Source: Stemphylium vesicarium (lineage: Eukaryota; Ascomycota; Dothideomycetes; Pleosporales; Pleosporaceae). Taken from it: a DNA stretch of 64,000 nt. Where the stretch lies: contig QXCR01000006.1 of the NCBI GenBank assembly GCA_004380135.1, forward strand, positions 310,001 to 374,000. The letters are read 5' to 3'. Below are positions 11,672 to 22,960 of this stretch, piece by piece. Within the stretch, counting starts at the first letter, position 1. The number at the start of each line of letters is the position of its first letter. The notes under the pieces were generated by a model. That model made no database searches, had not been told where the DNA came from, and was given only the letters and a program-made list of their open reading frames with translations. The position numbers and the translations under genes were made by a program.

Positions 11672-13530
11672 TCAGCTCAATCCTTCTCCAGCTCTCAAGC
11701 CCATGTCCCAAAAACCCTTCTCCATCTGTTCTCCATTAGCGGGTTTCTCAAAGCCGAGATGGTGGTCGGTACTTACGTTGGTAGCATGGACGAAAACCTT
11801 CGCCAACTCTTCTACCCTGGTCGGGCTTAATCCAGCTGCATGTTTCTCCACTAACTCACTTCCCCGCATCATCGCATCCCTATACTCCTCCGCCACATAC
11901 TGCTCGATCCATTTCCAGTACTTGCTTCCTACCCTTACCGTGTTCGTGTCTTCGTACAGTCGCTTAGCAATGATGCCGTACCCAATCAGACAGGGAAGAA
12001 GAGCAATCTGGAGGGCGAGGTAGTCTTGTGACATGCCGATATCCAAGACGTAGCGCGTGTATGCTGTGGTGGCCTGGTCCTCTTCCTCATTGATGATATC
12101 GCTTTCGGAGAGGCCGTATTCTTTGCAGAAGTCGATGTGGAGTTTAATCTCTTCTTGAAGCGTGACAACTTGTTGGACGGAGCGACTGATATCCTTCAGG
12201 TTGCTTGACTTGTATGCTGACAGCGCGTTGGCTCTTGCAAATTGCACCTGTATGACCGTCAGGCACAACTTTTCGTTGACTGTAAAGGATAACGAAAACT
12301 TACCAGAAATAGGTAATCCTGTACAAGATAGTACATGAACTTCTCCAGCGGAAGAGTGCCATCTCCCATCTTCTGCACGAATTCATGCTGCGTATACTCT
12401 TTCCATGGGATTTGCACATCGTCCCGGTCGAGCAGGTACGAGATGAAGTTACCAGGCGTAAACGGAAGGGTGTAGATCGAATGAAAATGATTGATGGGTC
12501 CACTTCCACTGCCCATCTCCACAGCCGTCTTGATCCCAGCTTCGACATACCTGTTAGCCTCTTTGACAGCCTTGACCATCGACATTCCGAGTGACAGGTT
12601 GCAGGCAATGGCTGAAGCTAGCGAACACCCAGTTCCATGTGTGCTCTTTGAGTGCAGGTACTCGCTTTCCATCAACGTAACCCCATTATCCCCAACCAGC
12701 ACATTCAGAACTACTTCTCGTTCCGCTTCTCCGCTACTGACAACATGGCCGCGGGTCAAGGGCAGATGGCCTCCTTTTAACAACACCCATTTGGGCCCTC
12801 GCTCATGGATGTGGCGTGCTATGGCGACAATGTCGTCCACATTTTGTGGGTCAGGCATATCTACGCCGGAGGCTTTGAGGAGAAGTTTCGCTTCCGGGAG
12901 ATTCGGTGTCAAAATGGTGGTGTGAGGGAAGAGGTGCTCGATCAGCGTCGTGATGGCGGCTTCGGGGAGTAGTTGAGAACCAGATGTTGAAACCGTCACC
13001 TAGACACCATGCTCAGTTCCAATGCTCGATCAAAAGATCAGCTATTCAGCTGCAAAGGCACCCATATGACGTACAGGGTCGACGACGCTGGCGCTAACGT
13101 TATGTCTTTTCAATGCATCTGCAACAACCTCGATCGTCTCGGCTGAAGCCAGCATACCTGCGAAACATCAGTCCTGTCCCGATTTACTCATCCTTATCGT
13201 TAATTTCTTCCACAGATACGTACCGGTCTTGACAACATCGACCCCAACATCTTCACAAACAGCATCGATCTGCTTCCTCACAAAATCCGGGGGCGTTTGA
13301 TGTATGTCCTGCACACCCAGTGTATTTTGTGCTGTTAATGCAGTGGTAGCAGTCATAGCATAGCAGCCATGCGCTGCAATCACCTTCTGATCAGCCTCTA
13401 GTCCGCTGTTGGTGTGGATGAGCAGTTAGCTTGAGTGGCTGAAGGAGGGAGGGGCGGATGCATAGATGCGTACGTACGCCCCACCCGAACTGTCCGAGCC
13501 AGCGATGACCAGGATGCGCTTCGGCTGCAT
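11672..13530 (-). CDS. THI20: Bifunctional HMP/HMP-P kinase and TenA-type thiaminase II (Thi20-like)
   Basis: This enzyme belongs to thiamine synthesis and salvage. The N-terminal ThiD-like kinase phosphorylates hydroxymethylpyrimidine and its phosphate. The C-terminal TenA domain hydrolyses thiamine or its breakdown products. Exons 13530-13478, 13405-13224, 13157-13075, 12999-12304 and 12247-11672 give 529 aa (yeast Thi20 is 551). ThiD signatures seen are LVIAGSDSSGGAGLEAD at the start, VLLKGGH, and the anion-hole segment KSTHGTGCSLASAI. TenA starts around residue 310 (IPWKEYTQHEFVQKM) and includes FCKEYGL and the helix QIALLPCLIGYG. Introns are 72, 66, 75 and 56 nt. One oddity is that the usual DPVM of ThiD reads DPVT across the third intron. 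I saw no recognisable TPP riboswitch in the transcribed part. Confidence 0.93.
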
Positions 13531-14052
13531 TTCGAAGGATCTTATGTTGATTATGGTAGAATTTCCCTCACAGACTCTCTACTTGAGAGGATATGAGTCT
13601 ACCGTTTTCTCATTGAGCCCCGCTATCCGCCAATACGCGAGACCGACGTCATCGACGCGTACCTTCCTCTTCTCGCCGGAACACATGGAAGCTGCACATT
13701 CGACGCTGTGTAGTGTCGCGCAGTTGTTTTGGAATTGCATCTACGTGTTCTCTATGCAGCAGTGATCTTGACAGCATATTGCAGTTTGAGCGACTTCTTT
13801 GGACTACTTCGTTCCAAAAGCTTCATGCATATGCTGCGCAGATATTAACTCGCAGAACTACGCTATGGCTTTCGAGTATTACTTTTCTATCAGTGACTTC
13901 AATACCGCAGCGGCAGATTTCACAAGGCAATAGAGTTGTGGCAGTACTAGTAAGCATGGCTTTCGAGTATATGTAGGGTAGTGTCGAACCATGTTTACCT
14001 TCTATGACGTCTATCAGATCCTCTCCAATAACTACTATAGCTCCTAACCCTG
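13531..14052. other. Intergenic between THI20 start and RAD9 stop
   Basis: This is a 522-nt spacer holding the THI20 promoter and the RAD9 3' flank. An imperfect local duplication is visible: the words gctttcgagtat and its neighbours recur near 13866 and 13959. No gene was seen. Confidence 0.4.
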
Positions 14053-15392
14053 CTACCATAATCCCTTGATCTGCGACACACGCTGGGTGGGCTCGAAAAC
14101 CTCATTGCTCTCAACTGCATTCGTCTTCGATGTACTGCCGCTGTCTGTAAACGTCGGGAAAGCCGACGCGTCGTGGGTAGCGCTCGCGTCCCAGCCTAGA
14201 GTCTCCTCCTTGTCGTAGTCGAGGGGCGCCCATGCGGCGTCTTCATCTTCCGGTACGAAAAGACTTTCGGAATCGGGACGTGTTGGCTGAGCCTGTGCTG
14301 AAGTCTGGCGAGAACCGAGCCGACTCGAGCCATCGCGCCGTGATGCTGGTTGCACTGGTGGTGGCATATCAGATTGAAAGCTGCGATTCTCTTCACGCCC
14401 TGCTATCTTTTCTGATGGCGTGCGAGATGTATTTCTGTTACTCGCCGCTTGAGGCGCTGGTGTGGGCGGAGCTGCGGTGTAGTCACCCGAAGTCATCAGC
14501 GTAAACTCACAGAGCAGACCGTCGCATCCGTAGCTGAACTGTAATGGACGAGTGGGCTGAGAATAGAAGGCCCTCAAAGTCGTCTTTAGAGTGTCTGCAT
14601 GTACAACAATCGCTTTAAAGTCTTTGACGTTGATGATGATGTGCATGCCGGCCTGTACGGTGAACTCTTCAAAATCGGATGTGTTGACTGCCACAGCTGT
14701 GACTAGTGGATGCTTCAAGATCTCCTTCCCGTTGGAGATCTTTTCTGTATAGCTTTTGAAGACGCAGCGACCATCCTCTCCAGCAAAGATGTCGAGCATT
14801 TCGGTTTTAGTGCCAAAATATTCAATGTACTCCTTGACAGCACCGGAGTGCATACTCCATCGGTTCTTGGCTATACTCCGATCGAATAGCGCATGCATCA
14901 CGTCCACAGCTTCGTAGGTGAGCTTGTACGTCTTGATGACTCCTTGGTTGCAAACCATCTTAACAATGAATCGGCACTGCGTCTCGTTCTCTCGTTCCTG
15001 CACGCTCACTTCGCAGCGATCTATCGCACCATCTCGACCCATGGGGTCGTACAGCCGCCCCTTGAAGACTGATAAGAGCGCTTTGGTGTACATGCTGCAC
15101 GTGAAGCGGCCGTCCGGGCCGCCATGACTTGGGACACACTCATAACCGGCGAAGAACTGTTTTCCATCTAAAGTAACAGCGACGTATGCGGACTTGGATG
15201 AATTAAGTGCGGTAAATGTAAACTGAGACGAGAGATATGAGATGGTGGGCTGACTGCAAGGAAGAGCGGCGAACCTACCTTTTCTCGACGCGCTTCGATG
15301 GCTACGGTATCGCTGAACTTGCCGAGGCAGACGAGAAGGTCGTGGACTTTAGAAGCCGCCTCAGGAGTGAGAGTGAAGTTGAGTACGACCAT
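14053..15392 (-). CDS. RAD9: DNA damage checkpoint clamp subunit Rad9 (9-1-1 complex)
   Basis: This is the Rad9 subunit of the Rad9-Rad1-Hus1 PCNA-like clamp, which is loaded at damaged DNA and activates the ATR/Mec1-type checkpoint in the nucleus. Two exons, 15392-15279 and 15222-14053, with a 56-nt intron, give 427 aa. The N-terminus (MVVLNFTLTPEAASKVHD) and the following TALNSSKSAYVAVTLD and PDGRFTCSMYTKALLSVF segments are the Rad9 PCNA-like fold. A second fold half runs to about residue 280. The rest is a Ser/Thr/Pro-rich acidic tail, as expected for a phosphorylated Rad9 tail. It ends with EPTQRVSQIKGLW, a short terminal peptide of the kind conserved in fungal Rad9 tails. The start is the first Met of the fold. 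Confidence 0.93.
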
Positions 15393-15575
15393 TTTGTCCG
15401 ACTTGCCCGACCATTCGCATTGCGGCGGGATGCAGCGCCGGTGTAGCAGCGTTCGCGAGATGACCGAAAGCGGAAAGAGCGCGTTTTGACGCGCTAGTGC
15501 ATTGACATCATCGCGCCTGCTACCCGGGGCATATCGTCAACAATGCGACTTCATTGAATAGCCTCTCTGAACAGC
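15393..15575. promoter_or_regulatory. Divergent promoter between RAD9 and the F-box/LRR gene
   Basis: Only 183 nt separate the two start codons, so the promoters must overlap. I see no diagnostic element that I would name. Confidence 0.5.
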
Positions 15576-17552
15576 ATGGCTCAAGCAGCACTTCCGGACG
15601 ATATTCTGCATCTTTTATGCGAGGAACTTGCGTATCAAGAACAGTTTGATACCTTGTTCAACTGCGCTTGTGCAAGCCGCGCTCTTGCCGTTCCTGCATT
15701 AACTCATCTGTACAAGTAGGTAACACACGTTTTGCTGGGCTGATCAATACCTATGCTAATGTAACCGAAAGAGCACATCATCTTGCGCCAGTAAGAGGTG
15801 GAGAAGAAGACCTGTACAGCCTACCGGCCGCTGCTAAACTACTGACTATCCAGAAATGTAAGTTCTGAATGTACGAAGTGCATGTGAGACAGATACACTG
15901 ACTTCGTATCTCCACAACAGGGTCCATCCTGTGGCGGTCAATTGTTGCCTCGAGCCTGGACGTCACACTCTTCCCATACTGCCGTTATATTCGATCGCTT
16001 GACTTCCGCGACCTTGCTTATCTATTGGAAGATGATCAGTTCCGGGCAAAGGTGTCAAAGTGAGTTTGGCCTCATCTACACTACTCAGGCTTCGGTATTG
16101 ACGACCCCAAGACAGTTCTTTTCCGGCCCAATGAAGCAGTTCGAGAAGATTGAGACCGGGACGAACATCAAAGGCAAAAAGTTCACACGGATAAAGACGG
16201 CCGACATCATCGATGCGATTGGTGAAGGTACAACCAGCCGACCCGTCGCCGAGGATCCAGAGCACTGACACGTTGCAGTGGTGACGCAGCATACCCCAAC
16301 TCTCGAGGTCATCAGTGGGGAGCGTAAGTGTAGTGTCAACCCGGAAAGCTTAAAACTTGTCTAACAGCTCCCCAGTTCAGCCCAGTGCCCTGGTCCGATG
16401 GACGCCACGACTTCCACGCCTGCAGAGTCTCGAGCTCTGGGATGGCAAACCCCTGGAGGACCAGCTAGTCCACAAATCCATCTACGAGCACTGCCCACAA
16501 TTCAAATCTCTTATGCTCTTCACCTGGATATCCACCGACCGCGACCAAAAGTTCGCCGGATTCCTCTCCTCAATGCGGGCTAACACGCTACAGACGCTTC
16601 AAACCATCAGCGACGTTGGGGCAAGCGCAGAGACCTTTCACGCACTAAACAACCACGGCAAATCGCTCGAAGATCTCCGCCTCTGTCTGTCCAACGAAGC
16701 CATACCGCACTTGTCGCTCTTGAAAGGCTGCATAGCTCTCAAAACACTACGTATCGAAGACAGCCAAAACACCATCGACCTCGAAGCAACCGAACACGAC
16801 GTCTTCCTAGATACTATCTCCTGGCTGCAAAAATGCTCAGATCTCCAGCGTCTCAGCTTCTCTAAACTGCAATCCGGAGCGGCCATCATCACGCCCGTGC
16901 TACTGGAAGAAAAGATAGAACTTACGAGTCTAGAAATCGACTCGTACACGCTCAAAGATCATAAGGCCTTTCACCAAGCCCTCGTGCACCAGCAGTCTTC
17001 TTTACGGATACTGTTCCTAAACGGCGACACAGAAGGCATGTTCCGCGATGACCTCGATATCCTCGTTGAATCATTGCGGCAGCTCCACCAATTGCGCGAT
17101 CTGCATCTTATTCTTCCAGAAGTCTTGCGCGATGATCATCTCAAGACCATCGTTGCGGATCTCACTCTCCTCGAAGACTTGTACGTTAGCGGTCTGGAAC
17201 TCAACGACGATGTATTGCCGCACTTGGCCAGTCTGCCCAATCTTCGCACCGTCACCATCTCTGGTATTTCGAAGTTTACCATGGATGGGTTATTGGATTT
17301 CATAGCGAAGTTGGGACCGGGAAACCAGGGCATCCGTGTGTCGGTTGATATGGCGGATACGGATACGCTGCTTCCGGAAGAGGAGGTGACGCTGGTGAGG
17401 GATAATTTGATGGAGAAAGTTGGTGGTACGCTGGAGTATATGGCGCTCAGAGGTGTGTTGATGCGAAGACTGTGCGGTCGGTCGAAGCCGGTTGACTAAT
17501 GCTGTGTGCAGATCCAAACCTGCCCGAGTTTGGAGACAGCGACTCTGACTAA
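15576..17552 (+). CDS. F-box-like / leucine-rich-repeat protein
   Basis: This is probably a substrate adaptor of an SCF-type ubiquitin ligase; function is inferred from architecture only. The N-terminus LPDDILHLLCEELA plus FNCACASRALAVPALTHLY matches an F-box-like module. The remainder is a series of irregular leucine-rich repeats (LPRLQSLELWDG, LEDLRLCL, LRDLHLILPE, LEDLYVSGLEL, LPNLRTVTISG). Exons are 15576-15715, 15772-15857, 15921-16059, 16112-16227, 16279-16323, 16376-17452 and 17512-17552, giving 547 aa. The last intron (17453-17511) starts GTGTGT but has a good TGACTAAT branch and GTGCAG acceptor, and it yields an acidic end DPNLPEFGDSDSD. Without it the frame stops at 17499 (549 aa). 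No precise orthologue is recognised. Confidence 0.75.
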
Positions 17553-17888
17553 GCTGCGATTGGTCAGATGATGGCTTGTTGAACTCACCGTGGGCCTTGT
17601 GACGTGACGGATAGCCAAACTTGTATTCAAAATATCTCTTTGGCTCGAACCGGTTCTCGTAGGATGAATTAGCTCTTTTGGATGGGATTGTGAATGAGAT
17701 GAAAATACCGAAACAATGTCATGGCTTTTACGCTCCCCATGTGATGTGTGATGAGACGCTTGGTGACAGCCGCCATAAGAACAAAACCGCTCCGCACATC
17801 ATCCCATGTACCGAATTCCCTGCCCAAGCCAAGATATACCCGCTAAAGTAAAGCAAACCCCCAAAGAATAAATACCATTCTCAGGACC
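17553..17888. other. Convergent intergenic, 3' ends only
   Basis: The F-box/LRR gene and the PWWP-BTB gene converge here. The sequence is 3'-UTR-like and I see no gene in it. Confidence 0.5.
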
Positions 17889-19347
17889 CTAAAACGACCG
17901 ATCAACCTCCATATCGTCCTCGTGCTGACCACCCTCTTCACCCAGCTCATCGTCATCATCCGCGGAGCCCCACTCTTCCAATAGCGCAACCCGTCTTTGA
18001 GATATATCCCTGTCGAGCTCAGCTAACGGTTGCACCGTCTGAATGAAATTCGAATGCAGGTGGTCGTCACCCTGGTAAACCCAGTAGTTATGGGCCATAT
18101 ACGTAACCAAGAGGTCTTTCAGTCGATCGTGGGAAGGTAAGCCCGCAGCGGGTGAGTTGTAGATCTGGCTGACAAAGACCAACACCTCGTACATGCCTAG
18201 ATCGATGAACTCTAGCTTGTCTACTATGTAGTCCATGAGATCTGACATTCCGAGCTTTTCCGCGACAACCCACGCTGATACGCATTGTCCAAATGCTTCT
18301 TCATTTTCTTCGGAATTTTGGGGGTGCCTATAGCCGAAATCGTCACTTTCGAGGTATTCTGCGACGAAACGGAAATCAACTGGGTCGATTTTTCCTAGAG
18401 CGGAGTGCTGGAGTTCCAATTTCTTGTCCTCAGTGAAGCCGAAGTAATATATGCCATGTACAAGGTCCCGGAAGTATGATCGGTTCCACACACTCTGTTT
18501 GCGTAGCGTATATACTTCGTCCTCTGGTCCGACTCGAACCTGAACGTATTCTTTACTTTCGGTGCTGCAGAATGAATTAGTCAGATTGCCTTTGAGTGAA
18601 TCATAGCATGCTTACAGTTCACCCTCGACGGCATCGCTCGTAGGGTCCCCAATAGTTCGACTTAAAGAGCCCCAAGCATTGTCCAGTAGTGATGATTGTC
18701 CAGAAGGTGAACTCTTAACCGGCTGTTTACCCTGAGAAGTTGGAGCCCTTGCATCGTCCGTCAGGTCTATGACCGTGTCCGACGCTGAAGTTGAGACGGA
18801 CGGCGGAGAGGATGCCTCGTGAGCTCTTTGAACCTTGGAAACTGGATCGCAGCGGTAATTTTCGATTCTACTCAGTCGCATAGCTCTCCTCAGATCAGTG
18901 TCCGCGCACACAGTCTCGTCTGAATCGTATGAGCTATCCTCGGGGTCTGCTACTGTAGCCGGGTCCATCGTCTCTTCTCGCCAATATTCCAGACCTAGAC
19001 CTGTGTCCAGAAAACGGCTGGCCATCTCGTACGCGTCCCCTAGTCCTGGTGTGTTTCCGACTAGCTCTTCTTGTGTGAAAGGTTGGCTGGGATCGAATTC
19101 GCTCAAATCTAGAGTATGTGCCCAGCGGCTGCTCGTGTTAGCAAGTCTACAAGCGTGTTCAAAGAAGAATCGCTCACAAATCCGCGTCGTCGCCTAGGAG
19201 CCGCACGAGCGTGACATATCCTTGAGGTCGGACGCGCAGGACGTTCTCTGGGGCCATGTCATCTACGCAGACGATAGCAGGCCATGAAGGTAAGCGGAAT
19301 CCTGGAACTCGATACTGAACTAGACTCCCAGGGCCTTGATGCATCAT
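17889..19347 (-). CDS. PWWP domain-BTB/POZ domain protein
   Basis: Exons 19347-19178, 19128-18616 and 18564-17889 give 452 aa; introns are 49 and 51 nt. Residues 8-75 form a PWWP module: YRVPGFRLPSWPAIVCVDD carries the PSWP core, and VTLVRLLGDDADFRWAHTLD carries the closing strand and aromatic Trp. PWWP domains bind methylated histone tails together with DNA. Residues 80-225 are acidic, Ser-rich and probably disordered. From about 230 a BTB/POZ fold follows (VQVRVGPEDEVYTLRKQ, WNRSYFRDLVHG, KIDPVDFRFVAEYLES), then helices and a very acidic tail ending EVDRSF. The start is the paired ATG at 19347/19344. Starting at the later ATG at 19257 would cut the PWWP core. A chromatin-linked adaptor is the reasonable guess; no named orthologue is recognised. 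Confidence 0.8.
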
Positions 19348-20022
19348 TTTGGCTGTGGAAGCAGCGTAGTTGCGCGATTGTTTCGAGGTGCCGTCAAGTT
19401 CACTTGTTTTAAGCAGGAATCAATGTATTAATGTGTGATGTGATCAATCAAAAGGTATCAAGACATGTGAGATGATGAAAGAGGCCGGATCGTCGAGAGA
19501 ACAAGCTTAATGTAGTTAAAGATGTAGAGGCCGACACCTGGGGGACTAGTACATGGGTGAAGGTACGCAGGTAGCTTCAAGTAGGAAGCCACGAAGGTGA
19601 TAGAGGACTGCATTTTTTGAAGGCTCTCGTTCCCACAAAGCCTGAGTAAGCGGTCTTCGAACATTAAATCATGATACCGAGTCGTGCGGGGGCGCGATGT
19701 ATTCGCGGCATTCTCTTTTTGGAGAGATAGTCAGAGCAGCGACTGCGGAGTTCATAGCTCACCTCTCGGAGGTTGACTAAGCTGCCCGCAACCAACGGGA
19801 AGCCAAGGACATCTGGCATCAACACCCGCGCTCACTCACGATACCTCCGACGCGCAAATCGCTGCGCCGTCTGCAACTAGTCACCCTCGCGATACGTAAA
19901 CGGAAGACCATATCATCCCCCGCAGTGGAGATTCGCGACCCGGCAGCGACATCTCTAACACCACTCCCCCTTCGCAAGCACTACGTCCACCACCCTAAGC
20001 CTATACACGCGAACCAGCAATC
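19348..20022. promoter_or_regulatory. Divergent promoter region, PWWP-BTB gene and SEC11
   Basis: This is a 675-nt spacer between two start codons pointing outward. A pyrimidine-rich, ATG-poor stretch precedes SEC11 (about 19900-20022). No additional gene was found. Confidence 0.5.
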
Positions 20023-20605
20023 ATGTTAGGCCTCGCAGGAATGCAGCCACGGCAACTCGCCGCACAAGTCCTCAACTTTGCGCTTGTCCTTTCCACCGCC
20101 TTCATGATGTGGAAGGGACTCTCCGTCGTCTCCGACTCACCCTCACCCATCGTCGTCGTGCTTTCCGGATCCATGGAACCTGCGTTCCAACGAGGCGACC
20201 TGCTCTTCCTGTGGAACCGGGGGCTGGACACGCAAGTGGGGGAGATTGTGGTGTACAATGTCAAGGGCAAGGACATTCCGATTGTGCATCGTGTTGTGAG
20301 GAGATATGGTGGAGGGTGAGTTTTCTTTTGACGCTTCTGGCTCGGCTGCAACCTCTCGTACTAACGGTTGTCGCAGCAAAACACCTCTCCGCCTTCTTAC
20401 CAAGGGTGACAACAATCTCGCAGACGACACCGAACTCTACGCCGCCGGCCAATCCTTCCTCAACCGCAAAGAAGATGTCATAGGAAGCGTAGTCGGCTTC
20501 ATACCCTTTGTTGGATACGTTACCATTCTGCTGAGCGAGCACCCATGGCTGAAACAGGTGATGCTGGGTATAATGGGTGTCATGGTGGTGTTGCAGAGGG
20601 AATAG
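20023..20605 (+). CDS. SEC11: Signal peptidase complex catalytic subunit Sec11
   Basis: This is the ER membrane serine protease that removes signal peptides co-translationally. Exons 20023-20315 and 20377-20605 with a 61-nt intron give 173 aa, normal for Sec11. The N-terminal membrane helix (about 14-33, LNFALVLSTAFMMWKGLSV) is followed by the catalytic Ser motif VVVLSGSMEPAF (Ser50). The catalytic His region is DIPIVHRVV (His89), and the acidic site is LLTKGDNNLADD (Asp109/Asp115). A C-terminal hydrophobic segment runs VGFIPFVGYVTILLSE. All residues of the eukaryotic Ser-His-Asp enzyme are present. Secure. Confidence 0.97.
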
Positions 20606-21925
20606 TACGTGCGTCATGGGAAGAGTGGGCAACGTGAGTGTGCATTGCGGGAACCTGGGTTGTGCCCTGTTTGTCATGCGGAATACTGCCAGGTTTGGAG
20701 AGATGAGCACGTTTCTTGTATCATTCAAAAGAGATGGCAAAGGCAGGCGTTTAGATATACCCCAAGGACATTCTGGGAGTATGAAAATTAGAAGAGACAC
20801 ATACCCATCATGGTCGAGCTATCGCGTGTTCACTCAAGAATTTATGCGACTGTTCACCAGATTGCAGGTGGTCTGAACCTCTCCATGAAGAAGAGAACCC
20901 ATCACCCTTCTCTCCTCTTACCCATGACATCATTTTCAGCAATAAATAAAACCCTTGCGCGACGCTCCCCCACCCTGTCGCACACCTGACCTCCCTCCCA
21001 GCGACCCTGAATGAAGCAAGAAACAAAAAGAAAGCAATGCGCCGTACGGGGTTCGACTATCCAATCTTGTTAGTACTCCAATTCGAACTCTTCGTAGGTA
21101 CTGGTATAACACGTACACCCGTGATCCCCGCCTATCTTCGTGCTGGGCATTTGACGATGGGAAGGCGATAGCATACCACTAGCCCAACGACGCTTTTGAT
21201 GCTTTAGCGGGTGATTGATGGAAGAAAGTGACGTTAAGAAAGTATTTGAACAGAAGTCTGGAAGGAAATATCGGGTAATGATGAGTGAGTGTTTGGTCGA
21301 GAGGTGTTTGCGTACGCAGGGAGGCGGCGGGTGAGAGGGGAAGGAGCGAGGGTTGGCTGCGGGTATCCGATTTGGCGGGAAGAGGGTAAAAGAGACGCAG
21401 GGCTCAGCGCAAGATTGAGATTTTCTAATAATATTGTAAAGGGTCTGTCTTGTGTCAAGACTTTTCATCATATGGCCGTCCAGGGGTTCATCTGTGAGCC
21501 TGGCGACGAAGAGCAGCACTATTGTGGTAGACCATCACCTTATCCACGTCGACTCAGGAGCAGCGACAACAATAGAAGCAGCAAAGATTTTCCATACCGC
21601 AGTTTTGACTAGTGTACACATAGACTTGGTCATGAGCTTCGTGATGTTCCCTTCACGGCGTCAAGAGTAAATAATACGCCCAAACATCATGACCGACCGC
21701 CTTCAGCGCTGATATCGTACTGACTGCGACCGTCCTTTAACGAAATGAACCACAGATTTGCTAGCCGAAGACGTCCTTCCTCCGCGAGAGAAACACGAAC
21801 CCATTAAAAGTAGGAAGATCACATATGAAATCGAGAAAGGCTTGTTGATAGCCTTGGCCGCCCATGACAAGATATCAACATCGTTGCCATTGGAGGTGTG
21901 GTTGGAAACAGATGAGCGGTGATCT
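20606..21925. other. Convergent intergenic between SEC11 and NHP6
   Basis: This is about 1.3 kb of 3' flanks of two convergent genes. Open frames here are short, lack domains and show no splice partners. I see no supported gene. Confidence 0.5.
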
Positions 21926-22394
21926 TTACTCGGACTCTTCCTCTTCCTCGTCGGCAGCCTGGGGCCGTTAGTATGATGCCAGAGCCTTGCGATGCATGTG
22001 AACATACCTGGTAAGCGGCCTTCTCCTCCTCGTAGCGCTTCTTGTCAGCAGCAGCCTTGGCCTCGTAAGGTTGGCGCTGCTTCTCGTTCAGGGCCTTCCA
22101 CTTCTCACCGAGAAGCTTGCCGACCTCACCTATGAATGGTTAGAAAAAAAGGTTCAACATAAGGTAAAGACGGAAACTAACCGAATTTGATGCCGGGGTT
22201 GTCCTCGCGGACCTTGTCACGTTGGTCGTTGGCGAAAAACATGTATGCGGAAAGACCACGCTTGGGCGCGTTGGGGTCTGCGGATGTTAGCAGGGAAATT
22301 GGTACATTCACGTGAGCGACTTACCCTTCTTCTTCTTGCCACCGTCGGCCTTGGACTTGGGCGCGGCCTTGCGAGTAGTCTTCTCCTTAGGCAT
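21926..22394 (-). CDS. NHP6: HMG-box non-histone chromosomal protein 6
   Basis: This is a small, abundant HMG-box protein that bends DNA without sequence specificity and assists nucleosome remodelling, FACT and transcription. Exons 22394-22325, 22277-22182, 22129-22008 and 21958-21926 give 106 aa; introns are 47, 52 and 49 nt. A Lys-rich N-terminus (KEKTTRKAAPKSKADGGKKK) precedes the single HMG box: DPNAPKRGLSAYMFFANDQR, then VREDNPGIKFGEVGKLLGEK, then WKALNEKQRQPYEAKAAADK. The tail is acidic (AADEEEEESE). The short first exon splits the Gly/Asp boundary just before the DPNAPKR core. The upstream leader seems to be spliced as well. Confidence 0.96.
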
Positions 22395-22960
22395 GATGTG
22401 GGTAGATGTGCTGGAGTTGGGCGTTAGCTGGCAGTTGAGTAGGGAGCAGCTTTTTGGTGGGAGAACAAAAGAGAAAGGCGCGATGGGCAATTAGCAGGTC
22501 AATAGCGGCAGCAAAGACCAGCGCTAATGGTGTGCACTGCAAACGGGATTGACGTTGCGAAAAGGGTGCGCAATGGTGGTTGCTGCGGTGGTGCAGCGCT
22601 GCGAAGGGCGCAAAGTGACGCGGTCGTAAAACACCACAACACGACGCGGTGATGCGCGATTTTACGATAAGAGAAGGTGCAAGTACTCACCAAAGTTGCA
22701 GAATCTGGGAAAATGGAAAGTGTTGACTGAGGTCTGTTTTGCGGTCAGTATGGGCCTGGTTGCAGGTGGTGGTGACGGCGATGAAGAATCAATCGAACGC
22801 GATTGACGGTCGAAAGATGATTGAAAGAGGGCTGTCGGAGAAGTAGTTGGGGGAAAAGCGGCGGGAAAACGCGTAGAAAAAGTGTGTGGTTGCTGCAAGT
22901 GGTGCTGGCACTCAAGCGACTTCGTCAGATAACAGCCGGGGACGACTCACCAAAGGTTTG
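22395..22960 (-). promoter_or_regulatory. Spliced 5' leader of NHP6 with a possible 14-nt exon
   Basis: On the minus strand a strong donor (CCTTTG then GTGAGTCG, intron start 22950) precedes a very good acceptor with a pyrimidine tract (TTTCCATTTTCCCAG, exon start 22704). Only 14 nt later comes a second donor (CTTTG then GTGAGTAC, intron start 22690). The next good acceptor is CTAACGCCCAACTCCAG, with exon start at 22410, 16 nt before the ATG. The introns would be 246 and 280 nt. This is read from splice signals only. Confidence 0.45.

Noticed and set aside
17640..17670. GGTTCGAGCC on the minus strand resembling a tRNA B box
   Set aside because: No acceptor-stem pairing and no A box at the right distance.
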